Shown here: positions 17,142 to 27,916 of the stretch, piece after piece
Position numbering within the stretch: position 1 is the first letter of the stretch
Layout of the letters: the number at the start of each line of letters is the position of its first letter
NCBI RefSeq assembly: GCF_001274775.1
Contig: NZ_LGUE01000001.1
Span: 1,148,334 to 1,212,333 of the forward strand
Direction of reading: 5' to 3'
Source: Rossellomorea marisflavi
GTDB lineage: Bacteria > Bacillota > Bacilli > Bacillales > Bacillaceae_B
DNA length: 64,000 nt
Position numbers and translations under genes: made by a program
The notes under the pieces: model-generated
What the model saw: the letters and a program-made list of their open reading frames with translations, nothing else
Told to the model about the DNA's origin: nothing
The model's database searches: none

Positions 17142-19148
17142 TTACTTTTGAAGTAAGGCTTTAATACGGGACACAACATTATTTGTTGTAAATCCGTACT
17201 CTTCCATCACTTTTTCTCCAGGCGCTGAGGCACCGAATCCGTCAATGGCGAGGATATCACCTTCATCACCTACGTAACGGTCCCATCCAAGTGGAGAGCC
17301 CATTTCGATGGCAAGACGTTTCTTCACGCTCTTCGGAAGGATGGACTCCTTATATTCCGCAGATTGTTTTTCAAAACGATCCCAAGAAGGCATGCTGACA
17401 ACCGATGCATTGATTCCGTCTTTTTCAAGAGCTTTTTGAGCGTCCATGGCAAGACCCACTTCCGAACCGGTAGCAATCAAAATCGCATCAGGCTGATCCT
17501 TACCAGCTGGGGATGCTACATAAGCACCCTTGCTTACACCGTTATACGCTTTATCAGCAGAAGACTTCATGGTCGGCAGATTCTGACGTGAAAGGACAAG
17601 CATGGTCGGCTGATCTTTCGACTCAACAGCAAGTCTCCACGCAGCCGCTACTTCGTTGCCATCTGCCGGTCTGATGACAGATAGATTCGGAAGCGCACGA
17701 AGTGAAGCAAGCTGTTCTACAGGCTCATGCGTAGGTCCATCTTCTCCGACTGCGATACTGTCATGAGTGAATACGTATGTGACCGGTAGTCCCATCAGAG
17801 CCGCCAAACGGATGGCAGGACGCAGATAGTCACTGAACACAAAGAATGTTCCGCCAAACACCTGCAGGCCGCCGTGAAGGGCCATACCGTTCATAGCCGC
17901 ACCCATGGCAAATTCACGGACACCGAACCAGATGTTGCGCCCATCATACGCTTCTGCAGAGAAGTCTGCTTCACCCTTGATGTTCGTTTTGTTTGAACCC
18001 GCAAGGTCAGCGGATCCACCGATGAACGTCGGCAGGTTTTTAGCGATGGCATTCAGTACGTCTCCTGAAGAAGCACGGCTTGCCAATGAACTGCCCTCTT
18101 CGTAAACAGGGATTTCTTTATCCCATCCTTCAGCCAATTCGCCTCTGATGGCTGTTTCAAGCTGTGCAGAAAGCTCTGGAAGAGCATCTTGATATGCCAC
18201 GAATTTCTTCGCCCATGCTTCCTCTTTCTCACTTCCAGCCTGTTGGATTTTCTCTTCGAAACGGGCGTAGACTTCATCCGGAACATGGAAGTCTTGATCG
18301 AACGTCCATTTATAGTAGTCCTTGGTGAGTTTCATCTCGTCTTCCCCTAGTGGAGCACCATGAACAGCAGACTTACCTGATTTATTAGGTGCACCGTAGC
18401 CGATGACCGTTTTCACCTCGATCATGGTAGGGCGGTTTGTATCACCCTGTGCTTCTTCAATGGCTTTAGAGATTTCCTCAAGATCATTTCCATCTTCCAC
18501 GCGGACATATTGCCAGCCGTAGGATTCGAAACGTCCTTTGACGCTTTCGGAGAATGATTTATCAAGTTCCCCATCAAGGGAAATATCATTTGAATCATAA
18601 AGAACGACCAAGCGGCCCAATTTCAAGTGAGCAGCAAGTGAAGCGGCTTCAGCTGAAACGCCCTCCATCAAATCTCCGTCTCCACAGATGGAGTATGTAA
18701 AGTGATCGATGATGTCGTGGCCCTCTTTGTTATAAGTAGCTGCCATATGTCTCTCAGCCATAGCCATACCAACCGCCATCGCGATTCCTTGTCCAAGCGG
18801 GCCAGTTGTCGCTTCTACACCTGCTGTATGTTTATACTCAGGGTGTCCAGGTGTTTTACTTCCCCACTGACGGAAATTCTTCAAATCGTCCATGGAAACG
18901 TCGTAGCCTGAAAGATGAAGCAAGCTGTATAAAAGCATTGACCCATGTCCTGCAGAGAGAACAAAACGGTCACGGTTAAACCAATGAGGATTTTTTGGGT
19001 TATGGTTCATGAAGCGTGTCCATAAGGCATACGCCATAGGGGCTGCACCCATCGGCATTCCCGGATGACCGGAGTTTGCCTTTTCGATCGCGTCGATCGA
19101 TAACGTTCGGATTGTGTTAATTGCTAATTGATCTGTTTTATCAAACAT
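17142..19148 (-). CDS. tkt: Transketolase
   Basis: Thiamine-diphosphate enzyme that moves two-carbon units between sugar phosphates in the non-oxidative pentose phosphate pathway. About 668 residues, full length. Landmarks are [12 protein letters not shown] near the N-terminus, [14 protein letters not shown], the ThDP motif GDGDLMEG...N (residues ~153-185), [15 protein letters not shown] with the catalytic His, and ATGSEVGLA near the C-terminus. The second ATG is chosen because AAGGAAGG lies 9 nt upstream of it and directly abuts the first. Own promoter and strong terminator. Position next to ynzC/yneB as in B. subtilis. Confidence 0.95.
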   Translation of the reverse strand: MFDKTDQLAINTIRTLSIDAIEKANSGHPGMPMGAAPMAYALWTRFMNHNPKNPHWFNRDRFVLSAGHGSMLLYSLLHLSGYDVSMDDLKNFRQWGSKTPGHPEYKHTAGVEATTGPLGQGIAMAVGMAMAERHMAATYNKEGHDIIDHFTYSICGDGDLMEGVSAEAASLAAHLKLGRLVVLYDSNDISLDGELDKSFSESVKGRFESYGWQYVRVEDGNDLEEISKAIEEAQGDTNRPTMIEVKTVIGYGAPNKSGKSAVHGAPLGEDEMKLTKDYYKWTFDQDFHVPDEVYARFEEKIQQAGSEKEEAWAKKFVAYQDALPELSAQLETAIRGELAEGWDKEIPVYEEGSSLASRASSGDVLNAIAKNLPTFIGGSADLAGSNKTNIKGEADFSAEAYDGRNIWFGVREFAMGAAMNGMALHGGLQVFGGTFFVFSDYLRPAIRLAALMGLPVTYVFTHDSIAVGEDGPTHEPVEQLASLRALPNLSVIRPADGNEVAAAWRLAVESKDQPTMLVLSRQNLPTMKSSADKAYNGVSKGAYVASPAGKDQPDAILIATGSEVGLAMDAQKALEKDGINASVVSMPSWDRFEKQSAEYKESILPKSVKKRLAIEMGSPLGWDRYVGDEGDILAIDGFGASAPGEKVMEEYGFTTNNVVSRIKALLQK

Positions 19149-19180
19149 GTCAGACATCCTTCCTTTTCAATCTCTACTTA

Positions 19181-19209
19181 ATATTAATCTTCTTTGGCTG
19201 TTTATACAA
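19181..19209 (-). promoter_or_regulatory. Sigma-A promoter of tkt
   Basis: TTGTAT, a 17-bp spacer and TAATAT on the minus strand, about 32 nt upstream of the tkt start. A second, weaker -10-like TATCAT lies further upstream. Confidence 0.6.
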
Positions 19210-19293
19210 CTATCTTGAATGATACCACGTCTCTCTTTTTGTTAAAACTGATATCCATTCTGAATTCACCACTGCCTCTTTTATTCGACATAA

Positions 19294-19328
19294 TCAAAAA
19301 GGACCACGCTTAAAAGGCAGCGTGATCC
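19294..19328 (-). terminator. Terminator of the yneA-yneB-ynzC transcript
   Basis: Hairpin GGACCACGCT/AGCGTGATCC with one mismatch and a U-run on the minus strand, downstream of ynzC. Confidence 0.75.
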
Positions 19329-19343
19329 AGTATTGACTTACAA

Positions 19344-19574
19344 TCAGTGTTTCTTTTTGTTTTGAATATCTTGTATCTTCTTGGGCGTCACTTCATTCCC
19401 ATCAGGATCAAAGATTCTGGTATTCTCTATGGTCCCTTTCATGGATTGACGGAACGTCTCAAGATATTCTTTCCTCAATCTGGTCTGTTCCTTCGCTTCA
19501 TCTGCTGAAAGCCCGGTAGACTTGGATTTTTTGGATAATTCATTGATACGATTCATTTTTTCTTTTGAAAGCAT
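19344..19574 (-). CDS. ynzC: DUF896 family protein YnzC
   Basis: A 76-residue, highly charged helical protein. The N-terminal two-helix hairpin MNRINELSKKSK...GLSADEAKEQTRLRKEYLE is diagnostic of DUF896, followed by a flexible tail (DPDGNEVTP). It is the third gene of the LexA-controlled yneA-yneB-ynzC operon of B. subtilis, in the same order here. Function is unknown. Confidence 0.92.
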   Translation of the reverse strand: MLSKEKMNRINELSKKSKSTGLSADEAKEQTRLRKEYLETFRQSMKGTIENTRIFDPDGNEVTPKKIQDIQNKKKH

Positions 19575-19643
19575 CTATAAAACCCCTTTGATTTCGGTAA
19601 CGTATAACGACATGTTACTAAATATAAAGGGTGATGACAAGGG

Positions 19644-20306
<663 letters not shown>

Positions 20307-20630
20307 CTATTCCTCGTTCATGACATACTGATAATCCCCGTTGATCCCAAGCTTCTTTTCGACTGGAAGCACCAGTGAATCACCCGCAGAAATTGTATAA
20401 GTGGAAAGATTATTCCTTTCTCCAACCCACTTGATAAATTCATCGGTGGACATGGAAGAGTCGCTGCTGTATTCCTCTGCGATGGTCCAGAGCGTATCGC
20501 CATCCTGCACCTCGATACTATGATAAGATACTCCGCCTCCCATTTGAAGAATGAAATAGATTGATGCCATAAGTGCCAAACCAAAAAATACGAGTATATA
20601 TGAGTAATTCGCCCAAAGTTTTCCTGCCAT
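20307..20630 (-). CDS. yneA: Cell division suppressor YneA
   Basis: SOS-induced division inhibitor. The 107-residue product has an N-terminal membrane anchor (residues ~10-28), then a single LysM domain (VQDGDTLWTIAEEYS...ISAGDSLVLPV), matching YneA of B. subtilis in length and layout. It delays septation after DNA damage. The start is the ATG 3 nt after GGAGGGGAAC; the longer reading would begin inside a LexA box. It is divergent from lexA, sharing the operator region. Confidence 0.93.
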   Translation of the reverse strand: MAGKLWANYSYILVFFGLALMASIYFILQMGGGVSYHSIEVQDGDTLWTIAEEYSSDSSMSTDEFIKWVGERNNLSTYTISAGDSLVLPVEKKLGINGDYQYVMNEE

Positions 20631-20646
20631 AATGTTCCCCTCCATA

Positions 20647-20767
20647 CGAATGTTTGTTCTATTTGTTGTATCCATCATAATACGAACATCCGTTTGGAGT
20701 CAATCAAAAATTCGAACTTATGTTTGTATCGTTCCCAACCCCATGTTATAATGGGAACATAAGATCG
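20647..20767. promoter_or_regulatory. Divergent lexA/yneA operator with four LexA boxes and the lexA promoter
   Basis: Four 14-bp sites resembling CGAAC-N4-GTTYG: CGAATGTTTGTTCT (20647-20660), CGAACATCCGTTTG (20683-20696), CGAACTTATGTTTG (20713-20726) and GGAACATAAGATCG (20754-20767, degenerate). The lexA promoter is TTGTAT (20724-20729), 17 bp, TATAAT (20747-20752). The third box overlaps its -35 and the fourth lies just downstream of its -10, so LexA binding would silence lexA; the first two serve yneA. Confidence 0.88.
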
Positions 20768-20787
20768 ATAGATTGAGGTGCGTGACT

Positions 20788-21408
20788 ATGACAAAACTAT
20801 CCAAACGGCAGCAGGATATCTTGGAATATATCAAAAGCTCCGTAAAAGAAAAGGGCTATCCGCCTTCCGTACGTGAGATCGGGGAAGCCGTTGGACTTGC
20901 CTCAAGCTCCACTGTCCACGGCCATCTGGCCCGACTCGAAAGCAAAGGCCTCATCCGCCGGGATCCGACCAAGCCAAGAGCCATCGAGATCCTCGACCTG
21001 GTGGAAGACTCGATCCCCCGCCATAATGTTGTGAATGTTCCCCTCATCGGGAAGGTCACAGCCGGTCAACCGATCACAGCGGTTGAAAATGTCGAAGAGT
21101 ACTTTCCTCTCCCGGAAAGAATGGCTCCTGCTGACGAGCATACATTCATGTTGGAAATCATGGGTGACAGTATGATCGAAGCCGGTATCCTCGACGGGGA
21201 TTTCGTCATCGTAAGGCAGCAGCAAACCGCCAACAATGGGGAGATCGTAGTCGCCATGACGGAAGAAGATGAAGCGACCGTGAAACGATTCTTCAAAGAA
21301 AGAGATTTTGTGAGGCTTCAGCCTGAAAATTCCTCCATGGATCCGATCATCCTACGCAATGTATCCATTCTAGGCAAGGTCGTCGGTGTTTACCGACAAG
21401 TTCATTAA
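20788..21408 (+). CDS. lexA: SOS repressor LexA
   Basis: Represses DNA-damage genes and cleaves itself when RecA filaments form. The 206-residue protein has an N-terminal winged helix ([15 protein letters not shown]...[14 protein letters not shown], residues 5-51), the self-cleavage bond Ala92-Gly93 (VTAGQP), and the Ser/Lys dyad Ser128 (MGDSMIEAG) and Lys166 (EATVKRFF). ATG is chosen because GAGGTG lies 7 nt upstream; a TTG five codons earlier would overlap the ribosome site. Strong terminator follows. Confidence 0.96.
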   Translation: MTKLSKRQQDILEYIKSSVKEKGYPPSVREIGEAVGLASSSTVHGHLARLESKGLIRRDPTKPRAIEILDLVEDSIPRHNVVNVPLIGKVTAGQPITAVENVEEYFPLPERMAPADEHTFMLEIMGDSMIEAGILDGDFVIVRQQQTANNGEIVVAMTEEDEATVKRFFKERDFVRLQPENSSMDPIILRNVSILGKVVGVYRQVH

Positions 21409-21418
21409 AATGACAAGC

Positions 21419-21456
21419 AAAAAGGAGCTTCCGTCACATGTGACGGAAGCTCCTTT
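21419..21456. terminator. Bidirectional terminator after lexA
   Basis: Perfect 15-bp-plus palindrome GGAGCTTCCGTCAC/GTGACGGAAGCTCC with A and T runs, between converging lexA and the resolvase-like gene. Confidence 0.9.
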
Positions 21457-21460
21457 TCTT

Positions 21461-22003
21461 CTATCTTTCAAGATAACGGTATAAAGTGGACTTACTGATG
21501 CCCGTTTTTTCTTTTATTTCTGCCAGGCTGTACGTTTTTGATTCATACATGGCGATGGCCTTTTTTACATTTTCATCAGGCTTGCGTGGTCGTCCCGTAC
21601 TGACTCCCTTCTCTTTCGCTTCTCCTAAGCCCTTTTTTGTCCTTTCACTGATCACATCACTTTGAAAGCTTATAAGATGCTCCAATACCTCCTGAAAACG
21701 GTACGTCTCCCCGGGACTGGTCGACAGCCCTTCAGAGATGGAAATGAACTGTGTCCCCTTCGTTTCTAACTCATTCAAAAGTTCCAATAGCTGCCGGGTG
21801 GAATCAGCGAAGTCGATTAAAGAAGCCACGACGACTGTATCCCCCTGCCCTGCTTCTGCAACCAGCGCTTCCAAGTTCACTCTCCTCTTCGGTGAAGAAT
21901 GTTCCTCCTTGTATAAAACTGTGCATTTTTTCTCCAGCAGTTTTTGCTCCTGGATCCGTCCTTCAGGATCATCATTGCTCGGTCTGTAGTATCCGATGAT
22001 CAT
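21461..22003 (-). CDS. Resolvase-like protein with degenerate active site
   Basis: A ~180-residue protein with the serine-recombinase fold. It starts MIIGYYRPSNDD, where Arg and Ser of the nucleophile motif remain, and ends in a Hin-type helix-turn-helix (TYSLAEIKEKTGISKSTLYRYL). The E-helix start that should read LDRLGR reads SLIDFADST, so both catalytic arginines (gamma-delta Arg68/Arg71 equivalents) are lost. Strand exchange is therefore unlikely and a DNA-binding or regulatory role is possible. AAGGAGAT lies 4 nt before the ATG used here; a longer upstream reading lacks such a site. It is divergent from a SulP transporter with an inverted repeat in between. Confidence 0.8.
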   Translation of the reverse strand: MIIGYYRPSNDDPEGRIQEQKLLEKKCTVLYKEEHSSPKRRVNLEALVAEAGQGDTVVVASLIDFADSTRQLLELLNELETKGTQFISISEGLSTSPGETYRFQEVLEHLISFQSDVISERTKKGLGEAKEKGVSTGRPRKPDENVKKAIAMYESKTYSLAEIKEKTGISKSTLYRYLER

Positions 22004-22038
22004 ACCTATCTCCTTCCCCCTCACCTGTTTGCAATTAT

Positions 22039-22068
22039 TTTTCCCGAAAAGGTTCACTTTTGGGAAAA
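22039..22068. repeat. Inverted repeat between the resolvase-like gene and the SulP gene
   Basis: TTTTCCCGAAAAG and CTTTTGGGAAAA pair over 12 bp with one bulged G around a 5-nt centre. It lies 35 nt upstream of the resolvase-like start and just upstream of a TAAAAT -10-like sequence (22096-22101) for the transporter gene. It could be an operator for the divergent pair. Confidence 0.5.
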
Positions 22069-22125
22069 TCGGTGATAAACTGTTTTCTATTGGTTTAAAA
22101 TTTATGATTTTTTAGAGGTGACAAT

Positions 22126-23586
22126 ATGAAGAATACCATAAAAGAACAATGGTTTTCGAATGTCAGGGGAGACATCCTTTCCGGGATTGTCGTAGCCCTT
22201 GCGCTCATTCCTGAGGCCATTGCCTTTTCCATCATAGCCGGTGTCGATCCCATGGTCGGGCTATACGCTTCTTTTTGTATTGCCGTCATCATTTCCTTTG
22301 TCGGCGGAAGGCCTGCCATGATTTCTGCTGCTACCGGCGCCATGGCCCTTGTCATGGTCCCCCTTGTCAAAGATTATGGGTTGAACTATCTGTTGGCAGC
22401 CACTATCCTGACAGGAGTCATCCAACTCCTGTTCGGTGTATGTAAAATCGCGAAGCTCATGAAATTCATCCCACGCGCTGTGATGATCGGATTCGTAAAT
22501 GCACTGGCCATTCTGATTTTTTCAGCCCAAGTGCCTCACTTTTTCAACATTAATGGGATGACCTATGTATTTGTGGCGATCACATTGGTGGTTGTGTATG
22601 TGCTGCCCCGATTCGTAAAATCCATCCCCGCACCCCTAGTGGCTATTGTGGCGCTAACTGCCGTTGCCTTGTTTTCGAAGGCAGACTTGAGGACCGTTGG
22701 AGATCTCGGGACGATACGTCAGACCCTGCCTTCGTTCTTCCTTCCCGATATCCCGTTCTCACTTGAGACATTGGGTATCATTTTACCCTACTCACTCGCC
22801 CTCGCGATTGTAGGACTACTCGAATCCCTTATGACGGCTTCCATCGTAGATGACATGACGGATACGGAAAGCAATAAAAATCAGGAAGCAAGGGGTCAGG
22901 GAATCGCCAATATCATCAATGGATTCTTCGGTGGGATGGCCGGATGCGCGATGATCGGTCAGTCGGTGATCAATGTGAAATCCGGTGGACGGGGACGATT
23001 ATCCACCTTTGTTGCAGGCTCTTTCCTGATGTTCCTAATCATCGTACTTGGGGATTTCGTCGTAAAGATCCCCATGGCGGTTCTGGCCGGAATCATGATC
23101 ATGGTGTCTATCGGCACGTTCGACTGGTCATCATTCCGTTATATCAGGAAAGCTCCTAAAACAGATGCCGCAGTGATGCTCATCACCGTCGCCATCGTGG
23201 TTGCCACTCACGATCTCTCAAAAGGAGTCATTGCAGGGGTATTGCTCAGCGCCATGTTCTTTGTGGCCAAGATATCCAAGCTGAAGGTGACGGAAAAAGT
23301 GGAGGGTGTGAATCGTCATTTTAAAGTGGAGGGTCAATTGTTCTTTGCATCCGTGGATACGTTTGTGGGTGCATTCCAATTGTCCAATGAGGTACAACAT
23401 GTGAAAATCGATTTTACCGGTGCACAAATCTGGGATGAGTCCGCTGTGGCAGCCTTCGAAAAAGTCTTGTCAAAGTGCAGAGACCAAGGCTGTGAAGTGG
23501 AGACGGTCGGACTAAGCTCATCGAGTAAAAAGATTCAGGACTCCCTCTTACTGTTGATAGACCAAAAAACGACTCTATCAGCTTAA
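22126..23586 (+). CDS. SulP family anion transporter with STAS domain
   Basis: A 486-residue membrane protein of the SLC26/SulP family: about 12-14 hydrophobic segments (residues ~20-400), with the family motifs [22 protein letters not shown] near the start and [16 protein letters not shown] in the middle. A C-terminal STAS domain follows (residues ~405-480, [21 protein letters not shown]). Substrates in the family include bicarbonate, sulfate and dicarboxylates; the choice here is not predictable. GAGGTGACA lies 3 nt before the ATG. Confidence 0.88.
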   Translation: MKNTIKEQWFSNVRGDILSGIVVALALIPEAIAFSIIAGVDPMVGLYASFCIAVIISFVGGRPAMISAATGAMALVMVPLVKDYGLNYLLAATILTGVIQLLFGVCKIAKLMKFIPRAVMIGFVNALAILIFSAQVPHFFNINGMTYVFVAITLVVVYVLPRFVKSIPAPLVAIVALTAVALFSKADLRTVGDLGTIRQTLPSFFLPDIPFSLETLGIILPYSLALAIVGLLESLMTASIVDDMTDTESNKNQEARGQGIANIINGFFGGMAGCAMIGQSVINVKSGGRGRLSTFVAGSFLMFLIIVLGDFVVKIPMAVLAGIMIMVSIGTFDWSSFRYIRKAPKTDAAVMLITVAIVVATHDLSKGVIAGVLLSAMFFVAKISKLKVTEKVEGVNRHFKVEGQLFFASVDTFVGAFQLSNEVQHVKIDFTGAQIWDESAVAAFEKVLSKCRDQGCEVETVGLSSSSKKIQDSLLLLIDQKTTLSA

Positions 23587-23590
23587 TATA

Positions 23591-23619
23591 CAAAACGGAT
23601 GCTGCGGCATCCGTTTTTA
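23591..23619 (+). terminator. Terminator of the SulP gene
   Basis: AAAACGGATGC/GCATCCGTTTT hairpin with a 4-nt loop and following T-run, directly after the stop. Confidence 0.85.
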
Positions 23620-23774
23620 GTATCACCATCGTCTTATGGGACGGACAATGGTCTACATTAGATCCATCTCACTCGTTGGTTCATATAATAGCAGTTTCAA
23701 TTCTCCCAATGAGGAAGTTCATTCCCTCCCCCCTATTCGCAGGATGTATGCGATATTTATTCTGATCAAATCGT

Positions 23775-23820
23775 AAAAAAAATCCCCCTGAAGGGTACAA
23801 CCCTTCAGGGGGATTTTTAA
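23775..23820 (-). terminator. Terminator of glnRA
   Basis: Long stem AAATCCCCCTGAAGGG/CCCTTCAGGGGGATTT with a 5-nt loop and a U-rich end on the minus strand, directly after the glnA stop. Confidence 0.9.
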
Positions 23821-23825
23821 GTAGA

Positions 23826-25160
23826 TTAATACATTTGGATATATTGCTCGCGCTCCCAAGGGTGAACTTGTGTACGGAACATATCCCACTCGATTTCCTT
23901 CGCTTCCACAAAGTGTTCGAAGATATGCTCACCAAGAGCACCAACGATGACTTCATTCGTTTTCAACTGCTCAAGGGCAGCATGAAGGGTTGCCGGAAGA
24001 TCAGTGATTCCTGCCTCTTCACGCTCTTTTTTGTCCATAACGTAGATGTTACGGTCGATTGGCTTTGGTGCTTCCAGGTTATTCTTGATTCCATCAAGAC
24101 CTGCGGCAAGCAGTACACTCATTGCAAGGTATGGATTGGCAGCCGGATCGACGCTTCGCACTTCAACGCGCGTGCTGAGTCCGCGTGATGCCGGGATACG
24201 AATTAGAGGGCTACGGTTGCGAGCTGACCACGCAACGTAACATGGTGCCTCATATCCAGGAACAAGACGTTTATAAGAGTTGACCGTAGGGTTCGTGATG
24301 GCCGTGAAGCTCGTAGCATGCTTGATAATACCGGCGAGGAATTGACGCGCTGTATCGCTCAATTGAAGATCGCCTTTCTCATCGAAGAATGAGTTCACTC
24401 CGCTTTTGAATAGTGACATATTGCAGTGCATTCCAGAACCGTTCACTCCGAACAACGGTTTTGGCATGAAGGTAGCATGCAGACCGTGTTTGCGGGCAAT
24501 GGTCTTAACAACCAGCTTGAATGTTTGAATATCGTCACACGCCTTGAGTGCATTGGCATATTTGAAATCGATCTCGTGCTGACCAGGAGCAACCTCATGG
24601 TGGGAAGCTTCGATTTCAAAGCCCATTTCTTCAAGCTCAAGGGCAATATCACGACGGCAGTTTTCTCCAAGATCCGTAGGTGCAAGATCGAAGTAGCCTC
24701 CGTTATCATTCAATTCAAGAGTAGGTTCACCATTCACATCCAGCTTGAATAGGAAGAATTCCGGTTCAGGCCCGAGGTTGAAATCCGTAAATCCAAGCTC
24801 TTCCATCTGGCTTAGAATACGTTTGAGGTTATTACGCGGATCTCCTTCGAACGGAGTTCCATCTGGGTTATAGATGTCACAGATCAAACGGGCAACCTTC
24901 CCTTTTTCAGCTGTCCAAGGGAATACCAACCACGTATCAAGATCAGGGAAAAGATACATATCCGATTCCTCGATACGTACAAATCCTTCAATGGAAGAAC
25001 CATCGAACATCATTTTGTTGTCTAGCGCCTTTTCAAGCTGACTGAAAGGGATTTCTACGTTTTTAATTGTTCCCAGGATGTCTGTGAACTGGAGACGGAT
25101 GAATTTTACACCTTCTTCATTCGCCAATCTTAGTACATCTTCACGAGTATACTTTGCCAT
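23826..25160 (-). CDS. glnA: Glutamine synthetase, GSI-alpha type
   Basis: Makes glutamine from glutamate, ammonia and ATP, as a dodecamer in the cytosol. The 444-residue length and sequence ([16 protein letters not shown] near the start, [44 protein letters not shown] motif) are those of the Bacillus GSI-alpha form, which is controlled by feedback and by its complex with GlnR/TnrA instead of adenylylation. GAGGAGGAAT precedes the ATG. It is the second gene of glnRA, 38 nt after glnR, so it shares the GlnR-controlled promoter. Confidence 0.96.
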   Translation of the reverse strand: MAKYTREDVLRLANEEGVKFIRLQFTDILGTIKNVEIPFSQLEKALDNKMMFDGSSIEGFVRIEESDMYLFPDLDTWLVFPWTAEKGKVARLICDIYNPDGTPFEGDPRNNLKRILSQMEELGFTDFNLGPEPEFFLFKLDVNGEPTLELNDNGGYFDLAPTDLGENCRRDIALELEEMGFEIEASHHEVAPGQHEIDFKYANALKACDDIQTFKLVVKTIARKHGLHATFMPKPLFGVNGSGMHCNMSLFKSGVNSFFDEKGDLQLSDTARQFLAGIIKHATSFTAITNPTVNSYKRLVPGYEAPCYVAWSARNRSPLIRIPASRGLSTRVEVRSVDPAANPYLAMSVLLAAGLDGIKNNLEAPKPIDRNIYVMDKKEREEAGITDLPATLHAALEQLKTNEVIVGALGEHIFEHFVEAKEIEWDMFRTQVHPWEREQYIQMY

Positions 25161-25198
25161 TTTGCGTAATTCCTCCTCAGGTTTAGTAAAGGTTTTAT

Positions 25199-25612
25199 TT
25201 AATGAAAGAAGCGTGACATGTCACCTTGACGAAGAGATGTTTTACTGAAGCGCCCGGAATGCATCAATTCATTCCGGAGCAGCTTGCGGAGATCATCGTC
25301 AGAAAGATCCTGCCGTGCTTTTTCTTCCTTCTTGCCATTAACGTCAGATGCTACTTTCGTTTCCTGACCCGAGACAGCGAAAATCCTTTTGATTCCGGCC
25401 ATGTTGATCCCTTGTTCCAAAAGATCCTTGACCTCCAGGAGTTTATCGATGTCGTTCAGGGAAAAGAGCCTGCGATTTCCTTCCGTACGGGCCGGATTGA
25501 TCAATTCATGCTCTTCATAGTATCGAATCTGACGAGCCGTCAAGTCCGTGAGCTGCATGACAATGCTGATTGGAAACAATGCCATCGTTCGACGAATTTC
25601 ACTTCCGCTCAT
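25199..25612 (-). CDS. glnR: MerR-family nitrogen repressor GlnR
   Basis: Represses glnRA and other nitrogen genes when glutamine is plentiful. The 137-residue protein has an N-terminal MerR-type winged helix ([32 protein letters not shown], residues ~19-50) and a short C-terminal tail ending in GDMSRFFH, the autoinhibitory end that feedback-inhibited glutamine synthetase relieves. AAGGGGG lies 7 nt before the ATG. Confidence 0.95.
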   Translation of the reverse strand: MSGSEIRRTMALFPISIVMQLTDLTARQIRYYEEHELINPARTEGNRRLFSLNDIDKLLEVKDLLEQGINMAGIKRIFAVSGQETKVASDVNGKKEEKARQDLSDDDLRKLLRNELMHSGRFSKTSLRQGDMSRFFH

Positions 25613-25647
25613 CGTGATTCCCCCTTTTGTTGTTCGTTCATGTGTTC

Positions 25648-25698
25648 ATTATATTCAATGTCAGGAATTCTGTCAATAATATGTTAGCTTTCCTTACA
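25648..25698 (-). promoter_or_regulatory. glnRA promoter with two GlnR/TnrA boxes
   Basis: Minus-strand TTGACA, 17 bp, TATAAT (25648-25676), a full sigma-A consensus. A perfect TGTNA-N7-TNACA box (25682-25698) lies immediately upstream of the -35, and a second box with one mismatch (25659-25675) covers the -35 and spacer. The arrangement matches the autoregulated glnRA promoter of bacilli. Confidence 0.88.
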
Positions 25699-25761
25699 TA
25701 TTTTTTGAGAGTCCTTTTTGAATAGTGCGATTTTTTCATCTGGAGTCCGCTGATCAATCAT

Positions 25762-25793
25762 AAAAGGATAGCCATTGATTGACTATCCTTTTG
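25762..25793 (-). terminator. Terminator after the ynbB gene
   Basis: AAAAGGATAG/CTATCCTTTT hairpin with an 11-nt loop and U-run, between ynbB and glnR; ynbB is therefore transcribed apart from glnRA. Confidence 0.7.
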
Positions 25794-25804
25794 TACATAT
25801 CTTA

Positions 25805-27082
25805 TTAACCTTTTATATGGGGCATAAAACCTTTTTCGATCAATTCATCGACGGCCGTGCATACCGCGATCTTCACATGGGAGTAAGTTAGTCCTCCCTG
25901 TACATACGCAACGTATGGAGGCCTCAATGGTCCGTCTGCCGATAATTCGATGCTCGCACCCTGTATGAACGTGCCTGCAGCCATGATGACATCGTCAACA
26001 TAACCCGGCATATAGTTCGGATATGGGGTGAAATGAGAGTTCACAGGGGATGCAAATTGAATCGCCTGACAGAAGGCGACCATCCGGTCCCTGTCACCGA
26101 ATTGGACAGATTGAATCAGATCGGTCCGTGGAGCGCCGGGTGCCGGATTCGTATCCATCCCGAGCTCTGTCAGGAATGCGCTGGTGAAGACGGCCCCTTT
26201 CAAGGACTGGGCCACCACGTGGGGAGCGAGGAAAAATCCTTGATACATTTCCTGGAGACTATAGAGGGAAGCACCCGCCTCAGCACCGATACCAGGTGAG
26301 GTCATCCTGTACGAACACGCTTCGACCAGTTCTTTTTTCCCTACGATATATCCTCCCGTTTTCGCAAGTCCGCCTCCGGGATTCTTAATGAGCGATCCCG
26401 CCATAAGATCGGCACCGACATGGCATGGTTCACGGTCTTCAACAAATTCACCGTAGCAGTTATCAACGAAAACGACGATCGATGGATCGATCGCTTTGAC
26501 GAAATCAATCATGGCTTTGATCTCTCCCACTGTGAAGGAAGGACGGTTGGCGTATCCCTTCGAACGCTGGATCCCCACCATTTTCGTTTTCGTGCCGAGT
26601 GCAGATCTTACTGCCTCGAAGTCCACTTTCCCGTCGGGAGTAAGGTCGATGCTCCGGTAATCGATATGGAAGTCCTTCAGGGATCCTGCTCCCTTCCCTC
26701 TGATCCCGACGATTTCTTCAAGGGTGTCATAAGGCTTTCCTGTTATGTATACCAATTCATCTCCAGGACGGAGGATGCCGAAGAGCGCGATGGATATCGC
26801 ATGTGTGCCCGAAATGATCTGGGGACGTACGAGTCCCGCCTCTCCGCCGAACACATCTGCGTAAATGCTCTCTAACGTATCCCTTCCTGCATCATCGTAC
26901 CCGTACCCTGTCGAAGGGTTGAAATGGGAGTCGCTCACCCGATGCTTCTGAAAAGAAGTTAGTACATTGAATTGATTTTGTTCTGCCCGCTCATCGATGG
27001 CTGCATGGATGTGGGCTATGGATTGTTCAACGGATCGGGCTAACGGCCTTAAGACCTCTCCGTGTTTTAATTGATCAAACAT
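25805..27082 (-). CDS. ynbB: Methionine gamma-lyase family PLP protein (YnbB)
   Basis: A 425-residue fold-type I PLP enzyme of the aluminium-resistance/YnbB family (Pfam Met_gamma_lyase), widely conserved next to glnR in Firmicutes. The PLP lysine is in GSLIKNPGGGLAKTGGYIVG; the cofactor aspartate is in VVFVDNCYGEF; the N-terminal region has STGYGYDDAGRDTLE. The substrate is unknown, and the aluminium label stems from old genetics. In B. subtilis it lies between hflX and glnR; here hflX is not beside it. Confidence 0.85.
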   Translation of the reverse strand: MFDQLKHGEVLRPLARSVEQSIAHIHAAIDERAEQNQFNVLTSFQKHRVSDSHFNPSTGYGYDDAGRDTLESIYADVFGGEAGLVRPQIISGTHAISIALFGILRPGDELVYITGKPYDTLEEIVGIRGKGAGSLKDFHIDYRSIDLTPDGKVDFEAVRSALGTKTKMVGIQRSKGYANRPSFTVGEIKAMIDFVKAIDPSIVVFVDNCYGEFVEDREPCHVGADLMAGSLIKNPGGGLAKTGGYIVGKKELVEACSYRMTSPGIGAEAGASLYSLQEMYQGFFLAPHVVAQSLKGAVFTSAFLTELGMDTNPAPGAPRTDLIQSVQFGDRDRMVAFCQAIQFASPVNSHFTPYPNYMPGYVDDVIMAAGTFIQGASIELSADGPLRPPYVAYVQGGLTYSHVKIAVCTAVDELIEKGFMPHIKG

Positions 27083-27272
27083 GTCTATAAAATCCCTTCT
27101 GCTTTCAAATTCCTTTGCGCCGGCGCACAGTCAATTTGAATGCTGCGGACCAACAGACCAATCATATCAAATATTCCTACCAAACACTATGGCAAAAATG
27201 GTTGCAAATCCATGTTCCCATGATACAATCAGATAGGTTTAAAGAGTACGAGCAGGAGAGGAAGACCAGGGT

Positions 27273-27881
27273 ATGACATGGGAAGTATTGAGTATCATCG
27301 GCACTGTTGCCTTCGCGGTGTCAGGTGCGATTGTAGCGATGGAAGAAGAATATGACATATTGGGTGTATACGTACTCGGTATTGTCACGGCTTTCGGTGG
27401 CGGAGCGATCCGGAATTTATTGATCGGAGTACCCATTTCCGCCCTATGGGAGCAGGGCATGCTTTTTCAGATCGCCCTCCTCGCCATTACCGCCGTCTTT
27501 TTATTCCCTCACAATCTATTGAAGCATTGGAAACGGTGGGGCAACTTCTTTGATGCCATCGGTTTGTCTGCATTCGCCATCCAGGGTGCCTTGTATGCCG
27601 TCAACATGGATCATCCCATGAGCGCAGTGATCGTGGCCGCTGTGCTGACGGGTACGGGAGGCGGGATAGTCAGGGATTTGCTTGCCGGCAGGAAACCCCT
27701 TGTATTCAGATCTGAGATTTACGCGGTATGGGCCGTCGTCTCAGGTGTGGCTGTCGGGTTCGGGATGGCCGAATCACCGATCGAATTATATGCCCTCTTC
27801 GTCATCACCACGGCGTTACGTGTGTTTTCCTATTTATATAAATGGAAACTGCCGAATAAGAGGCTCCAATCGGAAGCCTGA
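27273..27881 (+). CDS. TRIC/UPF0126 family cation channel
   Basis: A 202-residue membrane protein with seven predicted helices in two repeated units, each carrying the glycine kink and basic residue: AFGGGAIRNLLIGV and GTGGGIVRDLLAGR. This is the prokaryotic TRIC channel fold (YvgT type), which conducts K+/Na+ as trimers. It lies between ynbB and spoVK on the opposite strand, a site held by hflX in B. subtilis. Confidence 0.88.
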   Translation: MTWEVLSIIGTVAFAVSGAIVAMEEEYDILGVYVLGIVTAFGGGAIRNLLIGVPISALWEQGMLFQIALLAITAVFLFPHNLLKHWKRWGNFFDAIGLSAFAIQGALYAVNMDHPMSAVIVAAVLTGTGGGIVRDLLAGRKPLVFRSEIYAVWAVVSGVAVGFGMAESPIELYALFVITTALRVFSYLYKWKLPNKRLQSEA

Positions 27882-27916
27882 AAAAACATGCATTCATCAC
27901 GAATGCATGTTTTTTA
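27881..27916. terminator. Bidirectional terminator between the TRIC gene and spoVK
   Basis: AAAAAACATGCATTC/GAATGCATGTTTTTT hairpin with a 5-nt loop; it overlaps both stop codons. Confidence 0.88.
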
